Positions 20,419-32,599 of a stretch of DNA of 64,000 nt are shown here, one piece after another. Numbering within the stretch: position 1 is the stretch's first letter; each line of letters opens with the position of its first letter. The translations under genes were made by a program, and so were the position numbers. Source of the DNA: Eupeodes corollae (taxonomy: Eukaryota > Arthropoda > Insecta > Diptera > Syrphidae); contig NC_079147.1 in assembly GCF_945859685.1 (NCBI RefSeq), positions 234,294,765-234,358,764 of the forward strand, given 5' to 3'. Under the pieces are notes generated by a model, which worked only from the letters and a program-made list of their open reading frames with translations, had not been told where the DNA came from and searched no databases.

Positions 20419-21369
20419 TTAGACACATTCTCCTTCAACGTCCTCAGCCAATTCAGGATCGAATTCGTCATCAGCGGTCGCCTCTTGGTACTGTTGGTAC
20501 TCGGACACCAAGTCGTTCATATTGCTCTCGGCCTCTGTGAACTCCATTTCGTCCATGCCCTCACCGGTGTACCAATGCAAGAAGGCCTTACGCCTGAACA
20601 TAGCCGAGAATTGTTCTGAGATTCGCTTGAAGAGTTCCTGAATGGCGGTTGTGTTTCCGATGAAGGTCGATGACATTTTCAGGCCCTTCGGTGGAATGTC
20701 GCACACGGCGGTCTTCACATTATTAGGAATCCATTCAACGAAGTAACTGCTGTTTTTGTTCTGCACGGCGAGCATCTGTTCGTCGACTTCCTTCATTGAC
20801 ATGCGTCCTCGGAAGACTGCGGCAACTGTCAAATAGCGACCGTGACGGGGGTCGCATGCCGCCATCATGTTCTTGGCGTCGAACATTTGCTGTGTCAGCT
20901 CGGGAACGGTTAGGGCTCGGTATTGTTGCGATCCACGGGATGTGAGGGGTGCAAATCCAGGCATGAAGAAGTGCAAACGTGGGAAAGGCACCATGTTAAC
21001 GGCCAGCTTACGTAGATCAGCATTCAATTGGCCGGGGAAACGAAGGCAAGTCGTCACACCGGACATGGTAAGGGAGACCAAATGATTGAGATCGCCGTAG
21101 CTCGGGTTGGATACCTTCAGCGTTCGGAAGCAAATATCGTAAAGAGCTTCGTTATCGATACAATAGGTTTCGTCAGTGTTCTCGACCAGCTGATGGATGG
21201 ACAGAGTGGCGTTGTATGGCTCTACAACGGTGTCAGAGACCTTTGGGGATGGCACTACGGAGTAAGTGTTCATAATTCTATCGGGATACTCCTCACGAAT
21301 TTTGGAAATAAGCAGAGTTCCCATTCCAGAACCGGTTCCTCCACCAAGCGAGTGCGTTAGTTGGAAGCC
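20419..21369 (-). CDS. betaTub60D: betaTub60D (beta-3 tubulin), exon 4
   Basis: Last and largest coding exon of a beta-tubulin, which pairs with alpha-tubulin to build microtubules and hydrolyses GTP. The four exons join to 453 residues, close to the 454 I recall for Drosophila beta-3. This exon starts at residue 138 (GFQLTHS) after a TATTAG acceptor and includes the nucleotide-binding loop GGGTGSG (146-152). It ends in the acidic tail DDEFDPELAEDVEGECV. That tail, with FDPE and a final EG-(D/E)-C-(I/V), and text such as KVSNPSYGD and MLAVQNKNSS mark it as beta-3 rather than the general beta-1 form. In Drosophila beta-3 serves mainly developing muscle and other mesoderm. The frame is intact throughout. 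Confidence 0.97.
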   Translation of the reverse strand, partial: GFQLTHSLGGGTGSGMGTLLISKIREEYPDRIMNTYSVVPSPKVSDTVVEPYNATLSIHQLVENTDETYCIDNEALYDICFRTLKVSNPSYGDLNHLVSLTMSGVTTCLRFPGQLNADLRKLAVNMVPFPRLHFFMPGFAPLTSRGSQQYRALTVPELTQQMFDAKNMMAACDPRHGRYLTVAAVFRGRMSMKEVDEQMLAVQNKNSSYFVEWIPNNVKTAVCDIPPKGLKMSSTFIGNTTAIQELFKRISEQFSAMFRRKAFLHWYTGEGMDEMEFTEAESNMNDLVSEYQQYQEATADDEFDPELAEDVEGECV

Positions 21370-21431
21370 CTAATAGAGAAAGATGTCATGAAATTAGGGA
21401 CACATCATGGGCTTTCAGGGAAAAAACTTAC
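21370..21431 (-). other. betaTub60D: betaTub60D intron 3 (62 bp)
   Basis: A minimal fly-size intron in phase 0: donor GTAAGT after CTTGCAG and acceptor TCTCTATTAG. It contains nothing else. Confidence 0.95.
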
Positions 21432-21676
21432 CTGCAAGCAATCGCAGTTTTCGCATTCCTTCCGCACTACGTCGAGCACATTGTCAACCAGCTCAGCACC
21501 TTCGGTGTAGTGGCCCTTGGCCCAGTTGTTGCCAGCTCCAGACTGTCCGAACACGAAGTTATCAGGACGGAAGAGTTGACCATATTCACCGGATCGGACG
21601 GATTCCATGGTGCCTGGCTCGAGGTCGAGCAATATGGCACGTGGGACATATTTACCACCTGATGAACGTGTCACTG
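21432..21676 (-). CDS. betaTub60D: betaTub60D, exon 3
   Basis: 245 nt encoding residues 56 (part) to 137: AVTRSSGGKYVPRAILLDLEPGTMESVRSG, then FRPDNFVFGQSGAGNNWAKG and ending ENCDCLQ. It begins with the six-residue insert AVTRSS (56-61), the hallmark of insect beta-3 tubulin, which sits exactly at the splice junction. The acceptor is TATAG followed by CAG, so it is a tandem (NAGNAG-type) site. A further AG lies 18 nt inside the exon. The exon carries the H2/H3 region near the nucleotide pocket. Confidence 0.97.
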
Positions 21677-22419
21677 CTATAAAATTGACAAATAAAAAGA
21701 AAAAAACCGTTTACTAAAAGCTCCTTCTTAGTCAGAAAAACAAATGAAAAAAAGAATTAATCATAGAACACAGGTGGACGACCACGCAGGTGACTAACTG
21801 CCCCACTGCCTGACTCCAAGAGTCATAATTCCCCGATTCCCAATGCTTAGCACGTTTGGCTGATCTTTTCACTTGGAAAGGAAGTCCATAAAAACAGTCT
21901 TGAAACGTTCCATGCTGAAAATGGACATCATTCGTTTGCGCAGTGCGTATATATACTTTCAGCTGCTAACGAATGAACCTCCAAACGCCAACGAACTTCA
22001 ATGACGACGACCGAGACGATGTGCGGCGTGTCGCCGCAAGTGCTTTGCATAGATATGTGTTCCTCGCTGATGACTGAGACCGAGCTGGATAACTCCCCAC
22101 GAATGGCTCTTAGGTCTCACGTAATGAATCATTTGCTAGAATGTGCCACCACATAGTTTTCCGAGGCAGCAAAATGAGTTATGGACTTTTTTGCTGCACT
22201 TGCTGGAACTGGAAGAAATGAAAAAATGCTTATGGCAGCCCAAGCCGTGCAGGCATTTATTTTTAAAACTCTATCAAGGGAGGGCGTCACCGTGCGTCGT
22301 CGTCGGTCGTTGTGTCGCCGTCGCCGTAAATAGTATCTCCAACTCCAAGACAGATTTGTGTCCCCCCAACTTATAAGCCATAAAATTAAAAAAGAACATA
22401 TAAAACTGTTTTGCCCTAC
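21677..22419 (-). other. betaTub60D: betaTub60D intron 2 (743 bp)
   Basis: Phase 1 intron with donor GTAGGG and acceptor TTTTATAG. It is less AT-rich than intron 1 and contains no transposon that I can recognise, unlike intron 1. It could hold regulatory sites, but none is called. Confidence 0.9.
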
Positions 22420-22528
22420 CTGATGCCTCGTTGTAATAGACACTGATTCTTTCCAGTTGCAGGTCACTGTCACCATGGTAGATACCGTTTGGGTCGATTC
22501 CATGTTCCTCAGAAATGATTTCCCAGAA
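22420..22528 (-). CDS. betaTub60D: betaTub60D, exon 2
   Basis: 109 nt encoding residues 20-55 plus the first base of codon 56: FWEIISEEHGIDPNG, then YHGDSDLQLERISVYYNEAS. The acceptor TTTCATTGCAG and donor G|GTAGGG are both good matches. The position of this junction after residue 19 (GAK|FWE) is a conserved beta-tubulin intron site. Confidence 0.97.
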
Positions 22529-24189
22529 CTGCAATGAAATGAAAAAAAAAAAATAGTAATAAGAAAAACAAACATAAATTTTAATTTGCAATTATTCTGG
22601 ACAGGTTAATGGAGAACGAAAAATGTTTCTATAGAAAGCTATGTACATAGATACTTTTGTTGATGTTGTTTTGTGTGAGGATAAGTTTATAAGTAACGGA
22701 CAGATATGCTGATCTTGTTATAAGTTAGATCTCTTACACCTGGGGGTCGACTTCTTCTTCTTTTTCTTAGACTTAGACTTAGGCGAAAGCTAGCATTGCC
22801 TCATAGATGTTGTGTTTATAGTTTCAGATGTTCAAACAGATTGGGGCCAAGTTGGGTTTCAGTTAAGATATTTGGTTTTTATATCTTCTATATGAGAGAA
22901 GTCAATGGAAAAGCAGTAAAGTCAGAAGGAACATTGAAAATAACGGCACAGTGTGGCTTACAATCCTGACTTTTGTGTTTTGAATTTTTGATTGATAATG
23001 ATGCTTTTATATACCGATGCAAGCTGTCTTAGTTTTATGAGCAAGTTAATTTCATTTGTGGGAACAAGTTATAAAGTTGTGTACTCGGAAATGATAGTTT
23101 GAGATATTAACTTACCAAACTACAAAAAGCACTTGGAAGAGTTTTTTTTGTGTAGAATTAGTTCAAATGAATATTTTAGACAGAGTTGTTTTTGAGGAAA
23201 TTTGCTGACTTATCACAAAGTGAACAAAGAGCGTTTCGTTTTCTTTTAAAAGAAATTTAGGCAAAATGTGTTTGACGAATTTTTAAACTTTGACAAAATT
23301 GATCTTTAAAAAAATGTATAAGCTTAGGACAAACGATTGTTAGGTCCTAAAAAAATATTGTCAGAATTGTCACTTCAAAAATCGTCAACATTGTGAATAA
23401 ACTTACAATGTTGTGGGACAAAGTTCGAAGTTATCATAAACGGTCTCTGCGACGTCTGACGATAGGTATATCAAAAATATTTTTGACGGAAGTAACACTA
23501 AATAAGACAACACTTTGAAGCTCCTTTGCAACAAGGGTATAGTGTTCGATGTTCAAAATTTGTAACTTTAAAATGAAACATGCGACAAAATGTACTTGAT
23601 AACTTCACGTTTTCCATCTTTATAGTCTTTAATCGACATGTAAGGCATTGGAATAGACTTTATCTTTAACGTGGATAAAATTGAAAAGGTCATATATCAC
23701 ACGATATTGATGGCCAATTGTGATAAATTCTTCGAGAAATACAAAAGTGAGGAAAATTTTCATGAAATGTTGCGATTTATTCATTGCTTTTGTGGCACAG
23801 TCTTTTTGTTGAAAATCAAAGTTTTCCACATTAATATCTTCCGATTCTGATCATACAAAATTATTAATCATAGATCGGTAACAGTGTAGCACTGTAACAG
23901 TTGCACCGAATTGTCAGTGATAAAGATTGACAAGTTGTGGATGAACAGACATTTGAACAATCATTCTTGGAATTTCCAAGCTCCACATATTCAATCAGTT
24001 CTTGTGTTAGCTCATATTTAAACTCACTTGTTTCACTATTGCAGGCCAAGACAGTGCTTCACGACCCAGAAGTGCTTTGGTGTTGCGAATATTATGGCTG
24101 CAAATTGTTCACTATTTATTTAAGCGAATAAGCCTTACAACAGACATATATCTTATAGCGGATTGTTCAACAGTAAACCTCTTATTGGA
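22529..24189. other. Intronic stretch next to exon 2, nothing recognised
   Basis: No frame has a recognisable product. Minus-strand frames at 23629-23829 and 23864-24049 could be scraps of a lost transposon but match nothing I know. Confidence 0.5.
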
Positions 24190-25535
24190 AAGCCCTTTAA
24201 TTATACTTTAAAGAGGATTAAGTACGTTGCAGGAGCACCAGCCCAGAGATGGGAGTTATACTCAAGCTTAGGACGTATATAAGTCTTGTAGATAATAACC
24301 AGATCAGAAGGTGTGAAACTTTTCTTGCATCGCCTAAGCAAACCCAAACACCTTGCAGCATTTTTGGCGACATCGCGTATGTGATCTTTTCACAAGAGGT
24401 GGTTGGTGACAAACATACCGAGAATATCGAGGTGTTCAGTCTCATTGATGCAAGTGCCATCTTTAGTTTATGCAAAAGGGGTAAATCTCGCTTTAACGCT
24501 ACAAAACAGATATGCGTTTTCGAAGCATTTAATTCCAGGCGGTTTTTTAATCCCCATTGTTTAAACGAATATGAAAAGCTAGGAGTACTATCGTCAACGA
24601 AACAATGTATTACATTAGAAGTAGCAGACAGGAGATCATTAATAAAAATGAGAAAGAGTGCTGGATATAGCCCTGGGGCACACCAGCATTTATTTTATAG
24701 ACTTCAGACTTGAATCCATCCAATCCAACTTATATTGAACGATTCGAAAGGTAATTTCTAATCCAATGAAGCAGGGATTCATGAAAACCGAAAGCACGCA
24801 TTTTCGATACGTGAGCCCGATGCCAATCAGGCTATGAAATGCTTTTGAAATATCAAGTGCAATAATCTTTCTTTCTCCAAAACGATGTAAATATTTGCTC
24901 CACTGTTCGGTGAGATGGACCATGAGATCACCAGTGGAACTATTGGTACGAAAGCCGTATTGTCGGTAATTAAACAGCTTTTGAACTTCGAAATATTTTT
25001 TGAGCTGATAACTAATCAGCATGTCCATGACCTTGGAAAGAAGGGACGTAGATAAGTGCAATCGGCCGGTAGTTAGAGGTAGTCTTGACAAATGCCGTTT
25101 TCCATCCGCTCGGAACGAGAACTGAGGAGTAGGACAGATGAAAAAGCTTACGCAGTAGTTTTGCCAGCGTTGAAGAATACCTCTTCAGAACAATAGCGGT
25201 TAACCATCCGAACCTGCTGATTTATATGTGTTTAGAACTCTAAGGACTCTTGCCACAGTACGAGTGCGAAACAAGATTGGACCTATAAAATCGCTAACTC
25301 GCTCAAGTACAGACGAAGTCATAACATTCACTGGCAGCGTAGAATTGTTGGCGAACTGCCTAGCAAAGATATTAAAATTTCTCTAAAGAGCTAACAAAAG
25401 GAGTGTCATTGACAACGAGCGTAGGAACCGATGAAGGGGAAGAATTCCTCATGTTTTTTACAAATGACCAAACTTTTTTACTGCCTTTGGGACATTGCAG
25501 TACTTTTTGCGGTAACTTTTGGTCATGTAAAAATA
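24190..25535 (-). mobile_element. LINE family A, copy 2 (fragment)
   Basis: Minus-strand text closely parallels LINE A copy 1: SSSVPTLVVNDTPFVS becomes SPSSVPTLVVNDTPFVSS (25400-25450), and TGDLMVHLTEQWSKYLHRF and KIIALDISKAF (24840-24930) parallel copy 1 text at 9200-9300. This copy keeps ALDISKAF where copy 1 has APDISKAF. It ends abruptly at about 25535, where a mariner fragment begins, and its 3' end is shorter than in copy 1. Frameshifts are frequent. Confidence 0.8.
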
Positions 25536-26092
25536 TGAATCCAACGTCCAGACGTTGGACGGCGATTTTTCCAACAAATTTGTCTTCAGCGACGAAGCAC
25601 ATTTCTCACTCGATGTGAATGTTAATAAACAAAATTTTGGGGTTCCGAAAATCCTCAAGTAATTGAAGAGAGGCCATTACATCCACAAAAAGTCACTGTT
25701 TGGTCCGGAGGTGGAATTGGGCCTTACCTCTTCGATAACAATGATGGAACGACTGTCACCGTCAATTCGGAGCGTTATGGTCGTATGATAACCGATTTTT
25801 TGCCTGCTATTGAAGAATACGAGTTGGAGAATATGTGGTTTCAACAAGACGTCTCCTTTCCCAAAATTATTGCAAAATCCATTTAATGTCCGCGTAGTTT
25901 CTCGTCGTGGCGATATCAACTGAAAACCAAAAATCGACTTTTTTTGTGGGGCTACGCGAAAGACCATGTTTATGCAGATAAACCTTTAACTCTTGAGCAG
26001 TTGTTATGGCTGAGGTTCGGCCCAAAATGTGTCAAATTGTAGTCGAAAATTTCTCGCGTGGTCGAAATTTAAATGGTGTAAAATTTCACACA
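25536..26092 (+). pseudogene. Mariner-like (IS630 superfamily) transposase, 5'-truncated
   Basis: DDE transposase remnant on the plus strand. FVFSDEAHFSLDVNVNKQNF near 25580-25640 holds the first catalytic Asp. VTVWSGGGIGPYLFDNN, GTTVTVNSERYGRMITDFLP and ENMWFQQD with the second Asp follow (25700-25850). After this a stretch is deleted or scrambled. RLFLWGYAKDHVYADKPLTLEQL and the C-terminal KMCQIVVENFSRGRNLNGVKFHT end at a stop near 26091. The helix-turn-helix N-terminus is missing. Fragments at 53640-53900 look like the N-terminal part of the same type of transposase. Confidence 0.8.
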
Positions 26093-26094
26093 TA

Positions 26095-26880
26095 ATTTCA
26101 ATTTGTGCGATATTAGTATTGGTGTTCCCCACGGTTCTGTTTTTGGTACTTTCTTTTTTCTGATTTGTATTAATCCTATTTTCAATCAGAATTTCAAAGT
26201 CAAAATTACAGCATTTGCTGATGATAAAGCCTTTTCATGTGGTTGCAGTTCTGGTTAACTTAATTTCTGCAATTAACTCAGGCTTGAATATCTTAAGACG
26301 CTGGTTTGCAGTAAATAAAATGGTATTAAGAAATAAAACAAAACTAATGTACTTTAGACTGTCAGGATCTTCTAACTTAGTTGATTGCGATCTATTTTAT
26401 CATTCCTCAGGTTGCCAAAAACTTAAATTCAGTGTTAATGAATCTGATAGTTTTGTCTCTAGAGAGCCCTGTTCTACTCATTGCTTTCGGGTAGATTTTG
26501 TGAATACCTTCAAACACCTTGCTGTCATACTTGATAGTAAAATTAATTGGTCCGATCGTTAAAAAATATTTTCTATGTTGCTATAGACAGTTCTATACAC
26601 TTAGTTTGTACTGCTCGAAAAAATGCTTGTTATGAAATCGACCTTGGTATTGTTCACTCTTAAATTCAGTATGGAATAACTTGTTGGGGAAGGGCTTATA
26701 AAAAGAAAATCAATCCGTTTCTTATTCTTCAAAAACATGTATACAAAAATTGCTTTCATAATAGTTATTTCAGGAGTTAAAAGTTCCTTTCCTTTAAGAC
26801 ATCTACACTATTTCAAAGTCTTGAGGGTTTTTTTTTTATTAGAAGTGGATATCTATCAATAAGAAATAATCCTCGATACA
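26095..26880 (+). pseudogene. LINE reverse transcriptase fragment (third type)
   Basis: A plus-strand text reads ISIGVPHGSVFGTFFFLICINPIFNQNF, then KITAFADD near 26205-26222, followed by LRRWFAVNKMVLRNKTKLMYFRLSG and FKHLAVILDSKINWSD. These are the GVPQGSVLGPLLF, FADD and KT/LGxxxD blocks of a non-LTR reverse transcriptase. It is neither LINE A nor LINE B. It lacks the fingers domain and is not preceded by an endonuclease. Confidence 0.7.
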
Positions 26881-26924
26881 ATTTAAGAGTGAACTCTATG
26901 AATTAAGTATTTATCCCCTATACC

Positions 26925-29140
26925 AGGTCCATGTTCCCTCGGCATGGAGAGAAGTTAAAGTTGTTTTTATACCTAAAGCAGGTAAATGCTCCCAAGTCAA
27001 TCCTAAAGATCTACGACCTATAAGTCTATTATCATTCCTTCTTAAGACCTTGGAAAGATTGATTGATATCCATTTAAGGGCACGTATCGATGCAAGACTT
27101 CTGTCTTCGTCTCAACATGCCTACTGTTAAGGTAAATCAATCTAAGCAGCGTTACACACTTTAGTATGCACAATCGAATATTCCCTCCACCATAAAGAGT
27201 TCACTATGGTTGCTTTCCTTGACATCAAAGGTGCCTTTAACAACGTGGACACATCTGCAATTACATCTGCACTGACATCTCTAAACTTAGAGAGTTCGCT
27301 TAGGGAGTTAATTCATTTAATGCTTACTAGCAGAATAATTAACTCAAAACTGGCAACTCTTCTAGTAGACGATTCGTTAGTAGAGGGACACCGCAAGGTG
27401 GTGTTCTATCCCCTCCCCTCTGGAACCTAGTAGTGAATAAAATCCTAACTAGTCTGGATGCGGAGGCTTTCAGAGTGATAGCTTATGCGGACGACGTTGC
27501 TATAGTAGTTTCAAGAAAGCATCTTAACATCCTAAAAGAACTCTTACAAAATGCCTTCGACAGACTAATACTTTGGGCTGATCGGTGTGGATCTGGTCTT
27601 TTTTACGAGGAGATACAAAATTCCATTTGTCAACCCTCCCTATATTAAAGGAATCGAATCAAAATTCTCAGACAAGGCTATATACCTGGGTCTTGTCTTA
27701 GATAAAAAACTGAAGTGAAAACACAACGTTCAGGAAATAGTCAAAAAACCAACTGTAGCTCTCTTTTCTTGCAAAAAAGCTATTGGTAATAAATGGGGTT
27801 TACAACCCAGAATCACGCATTGGCTATACACATCGGTAATCAGACCGATTTTAACGTACGGTGTGGCAGTATTGTGGACTGCTTTAGAGAAAGGTATAAA
27901 CAGGGGTAAGCTAAATAAAGTCCAACGTTCAGCTTGCCTATGTATAAGCGGATCGCTTTGCACGACCCCGTCTGCGGCACTGCACACCTTGCTCTACCTA
28001 ACACCGCTTGGAATATTTAACACACAAATAGCTGCAAGCTCTGCTATTCCCCTCAAAACTTCGTCGCAGTGGACTAACAACAACATTGGCCACTCCGTAA
28101 TTCTAAGCTACTTAGAATCATTTCCAAAGCACACAGACTACACCATCCCCCAACTACAATTCGACAGGAATTTCCAGATTTCTATACCTACCAGATCTTT
28201 TTGGGAGGATAGGACATTCTTGGAGGATGAGTCAATCCATTTTTACAAAGATGGGTGAAAAACAAACGAACGACTGAAATTAATTCTCTCATTCCGCCTT
28301 CCCAATCATTGTAGCGTGTTCCAGGCGGAACTTTTGGCGATAAAGTCGATAATTCTTGTCCTGGCTCAAAGAAAACGTGATATCAACATCTGATATCCGT
28401 ATTTTCTCTGATAGCCAGGCCGCTATCAAATCTCTGGACTCTGTCTCTACAAACTCTATAACAGTCCATAACTGTCGATCATCTCTAATGGAGATGGCGC
28501 AACAGTTTAATATTCACCTTTGCTGGGTGCCGGGCCATAGAGACATTCCAGGTAACTGTAAGGCAGATGAACTCGCCAGGAACGGTACAGTTCAGCCCAT
28601 GCTACAACGTAAACTTGTAAACTGCTGCTAATGCAAGACGCTGTGAGGAGGGCAGGCACCAGGTGGAACAACATCACTACGTGTCAAGCCACAAAAAACA
28701 TCTGGCCAACACTGGATTTAAAACGTTCAAGGTGCTTGCTCTCTCTAAGCAGATCGCATATAAGCTCGATTATAGGTGTCATAACCGGACACTGTCTAAT
28801 AGGAAAGCACGCCACGAGACTAGGCGTATTCTCAAATGACTTTTGCAGAAGCTGTATGGACGAGGAAGAGGAAGAAACGGTTCTTCATCTTCTCTGCACA
28901 TGCCCTAGTCTAGCTCAAAAACGCAAGAATTACCTATCAGAATTTTTCTTTAATGATCTAAACGATCTAAATCAGAACGGTATAATCAGCCTCTCACGTT
29001 TCGTAAGGGGCTCAAGCTGGTTCCATTGAGCTTAGGAGAAAGCCTCAAGATTCATGTGGTATCACAATGGGCCATTAAACTGGCCTAAGTGTGTTCGTTT
29101 CCATCTTGGACAGCCACTATAACCTAACCTAACCTAAAAA
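26925..29140 (+). mobile_element. LINE family B, copy 2
   Basis: Plus-strand copy of LINE B, opposite in orientation to copy 1 at 17236-19660. It starts within the reverse transcriptase (VHVPSAWREVKVVFIPKAGKCSQVN) and ends in CCTAACCTAACCTAA at about 29125-29140. AFLDIKGAFNNVDTSAI and AYADDVAIVVS are kept (27215 and 27482), as are SDSQAAIKSLDS, WVPGHRDIPGNCKADELAR and the Cys-rich tail. The YTDGS of RNase H reads YKDGX here, so a catalytic Asp is lost. Frameshifts near 27390, 27600, 27715 and 28255 inactivate it. Confidence 0.88.
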
Positions 29141-31974
29141 TTCACTTTCGCAGATTCTTCACAATTCAGTTTTTAATAAATTGCTGTTCTCAATAAGAAT
29201 TCTTAGAGTATTGTCCATTTTCCTAAAAAGTATAAGGTCATGGCTGTTTGGTTAAAATCAATAATTAATTAATTCTAATTAATTAATTTCTTTTTATCAC
29301 CTTGCACACAACTATGTCGATAATTGTGTCAAGATGAAATGGAATTGAGAGGTACAAATAAAAGTCTCAAGACTGGTATTCCAATTTTTCGAAACCAAGT
29401 ACTCATGAATTGTAGTTAAAAGCTTCAAGTACAAGTTATAGCTTGTTTATCTGTTTTTATCCTTCAACTCAAAGTATTAGAAACAGTTCAACAAAATTTA
29501 GCCTGAAAAAATGATTTTGTAATGTTTTTTTAAAAAAGACTTAACGTTATTATTGATCACAACACCCTCCTACTTCTAAGCTTCACAGAGCAAACAGATT
29601 TAGCACATGCCCTGTTTATTTATTTATATTTTTACTTCGATAAACTTGATTTCAAAAAAAAAGTTTTATTTTGCATAAAAAACAAAACTACAATTTCTTC
29701 AGTGATGAATAAATTAATTACTTAAACACTATCAAACAATTATCATTCTAATTCTAACGTTATTTTTTTAGAACCTATTAAAACAAAAAGTAGAAACATT
29801 AACTTGCTTCTCCTATCGCCTTGTCTAAGTCTCTAAAGCTCATTAATATTTAAAAGTCTTCAGAGCGGATGCCCGTTTTTTATATTGTTTTTGTGAACAT
29901 TCAATTCAACTTCGGTTTCCTTGCAATAAAGTTAAATGATACGTGTACCAATACCAGTACCAGTACCAACTCCCGTCATTGATTGACCTTGTTTTTTGCT
30001 TTGGCTGATGTGCAAAGGTAAGTTAACTAGAAACAAAATTGAATTGTTTCAATGATTTTTTTAATAAAATAAAAAAACAAAAATTGAAACTAACATATTT
30101 AACGCTTGGTTGGTTTTTCTCACCCTCTGCGTCTTAAATAAAAAATATATAATAATACCTCTCTGTCTTAACATGCAAGAAATCTTTTGAAGACAAAATG
30201 AAGACCAAGACGAAAAAAAAGAAAAGACTCCAGACTTTTTTAGAAGAAATGACGAAGCGTTTTTAAAGAAAATTCCTTTCGATACACTTTGCTTCTTTAT
30301 TTTCTAATTTATTTTGGCATCAAACTCAACTGAGCGCAACAACAGACTTATTTACCCGTTGGTGCGTTCGTTTTCGTTGTTGTTGTTGTTGTTGTTTTTG
30401 TTGGGCGAAAAAGCATACATCGTACACCAATCCGAATCCCAATTCCAATTCCCAACAACAAAACTCTCAAAATAGAACACGATTTTTAACTTTTTGTATT
30501 CCTTATGAATTTGTATCTTTTTTGATTTTGTTTCCCGATAGAGGGAGCAACGGCCTGATTCTGAGTGGCGCGTCTCGTCTCGCCGCCATTATCGAAGATG
30601 CATCGCCTCATTCTCGTTGTTGCATTGCAAGTAATGCAATTATTATACCTCCTTCGTTTTGGTATTATTAATAAAGCGTAAATTAACCCCACATTTCTTT
30701 CTCTTGTCATCCAGCGAGTGACTTATAAGATTGAAAACTTATCACGGAGAGATAGTGATATCATTATGTCAGGCATCTGTCAAAAATGTATATTACTCGT
30801 ATAAATAAAAAGCCAGATCATTGAATTTCATTATTACGCCATCTATCGAGTAGGTTATAGCTACGAGTACAATACAAGCATAGGTATAAAGTGTTTTATT
30901 CCTAGAGACAGATGAATATTTAATGTAAAAGTGAGTAGCGAACCAAAACGAATGAAGCCATACAACAATTTGTGATAAGAATCACAAGCTGTCAATAGGT
31001 GACAAGCAACAGTTCTAGCTGCTTGAACTCGCAGAGAGTATAGCTGTCAGTGTCAGATTTAAATTTACCATCGCATCGTTCAACTTAAGCGAGACGCTGC
31101 TGCCTTCGCGTCGACGAACCACGAATAACGACACGGCGACATGGCACGGAATGCAGGTGGAATGACTACTTGCGATTGAGTCTTTGAATAGTTCAACGTG
31201 ACAGTCATGCACTTCCGTCGAGAATGTGATAAAGAAAAATATCTACTCTTATAAAAGCACTTAATTAGCAACGCTGTTTGCTGAATTACTTTCTCTCGGT
31301 TTGATCAATTTCAGCAAGATAGAAAAACGTACTAGCACAACCCATCAGCCTTCAGACATTGAACTTAACCTACAAAATAGAGTTCACAGAATCATGTGAA
31401 AATTATTGGTTGGGCTGTATACGATTACGGCACATACAATACTTAAGTAAAAAGGCACGTTTTTTGACGGAAAGGGGTTTAGTGAGAAACTCTGGAGAAG
31501 CATAAACTCAAGTGACAATTTTATGGTTTTTTAATTACAAAGAGGTTTGTATATGTGCGAGGGTTTCAATATGACATACGTAGATATTTTTATGGCTAAG
31601 GCTATGGCTATATCAAATATTTTCCAGGTTTTTACTTTTTTAATGAGAAAACTGACGAAGATATTTTTATGTGTGACAGAAACAAGCTTAAAACTTGTTT
31701 AAATTAATTACTTTTTCTTACCAGAAAAACTATAAAAAAAGTCTTCTTTTTTCGTTGTTAACTTTGATTCTATGACAGAAGTCACAAGTGAGGATGATGC
31801 TTAATCTAGATGAATGCCTCTTTATGTAAGATCATTTTATGACTTTTAAGATATCTATCTCAGGACACATTAATTGAGTAATAAGTTCAAAGAATGATCT
31901 AAAATGTCAGTTAATTCGGAAGCGGTAACGCATATTTTCGAATGATTTATAAGTCAATAAGTACGTGGGTTTTA
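29141..31974. other. Intronic stretch, no gene recognised
   Basis: AT-rich sequence with no recognisable protein. It contains a TTG microsatellite (about 30375-30396) and short TACCAG repeats near 29950. Small frames at 30486-30710 and 31015-31271 match nothing I know. Confidence 0.5.
30375..30396. repeat. TTG microsatellite
   Basis: Seven tandem GTT/TTG triplets, seen directly. Confidence 0.85.
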
Positions 31975-31976
31975 GT

Positions 31977-32215
31977 GGGTTGCCGTGGCGTAATGGTTAG
32001 TGCGTAGCCTTTCATGCAACAGTTGACTTGGATTCAATCCCGGTTTGTGTCACCTTAGGTTTTTTACAGGGGTAGTGTCTCTTGAGAGGAATTGGCAAAT
32101 CTTCCAAGAGTAATTCTTATCATGAAAAGTGATTTCTAAAAGTAGTCGATCGGATTCAGCATCCGAACTCAAAAAAACAAAACATAGGAACTGTTGAGAG
32201 CTCTTAGTCAATAGG
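31977..32215 (+). mobile_element. tRNA-derived SINE, copy b (diverged)
   Basis: Head GCCGTGGCGTAATGGTTAG and B box GATTCAATCCC, then the conserved body (TTGCGAGGAATTG-like text as TTGAGAGGAATTGG, then TCATGAAAAGTG). The 3' third has decayed and the usual GCGCCACC end is not found. Confidence 0.8.
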
Positions 32216-32599
32216 CTTTAATTCTTTCTTTTTCAAGAGAAAAGCGATTTACACATTTGTTAATGCAGTCCTATCCTCAAGCATCCTATCCAGCGCTAAT
32301 TGGATCTCAGGCTAGGTTGCCTTGATATCGCCATTTCTGCCTAGCACCGCTAAATACACTTCGTGTCACATGGATAGGGACAAGTTTTTTTCTTGTTTTA
32401 TTAGGCAATATTTCTTAAACCTTTATTTTTTTTTGGTAAAACCTAAATGTTTAATGAGGTATGTGCTAAGTTTAATTTTTTGTGTCACATTGAAGTGCCA
32501 AGATCTAAATTTACCTATTAGCGTGTTTTAAATCAGATAAGAGAATACTCTGATTATTTGAGAGTTTAGTAAGTATTTTTTTTGATAGAATCAAAAAGT

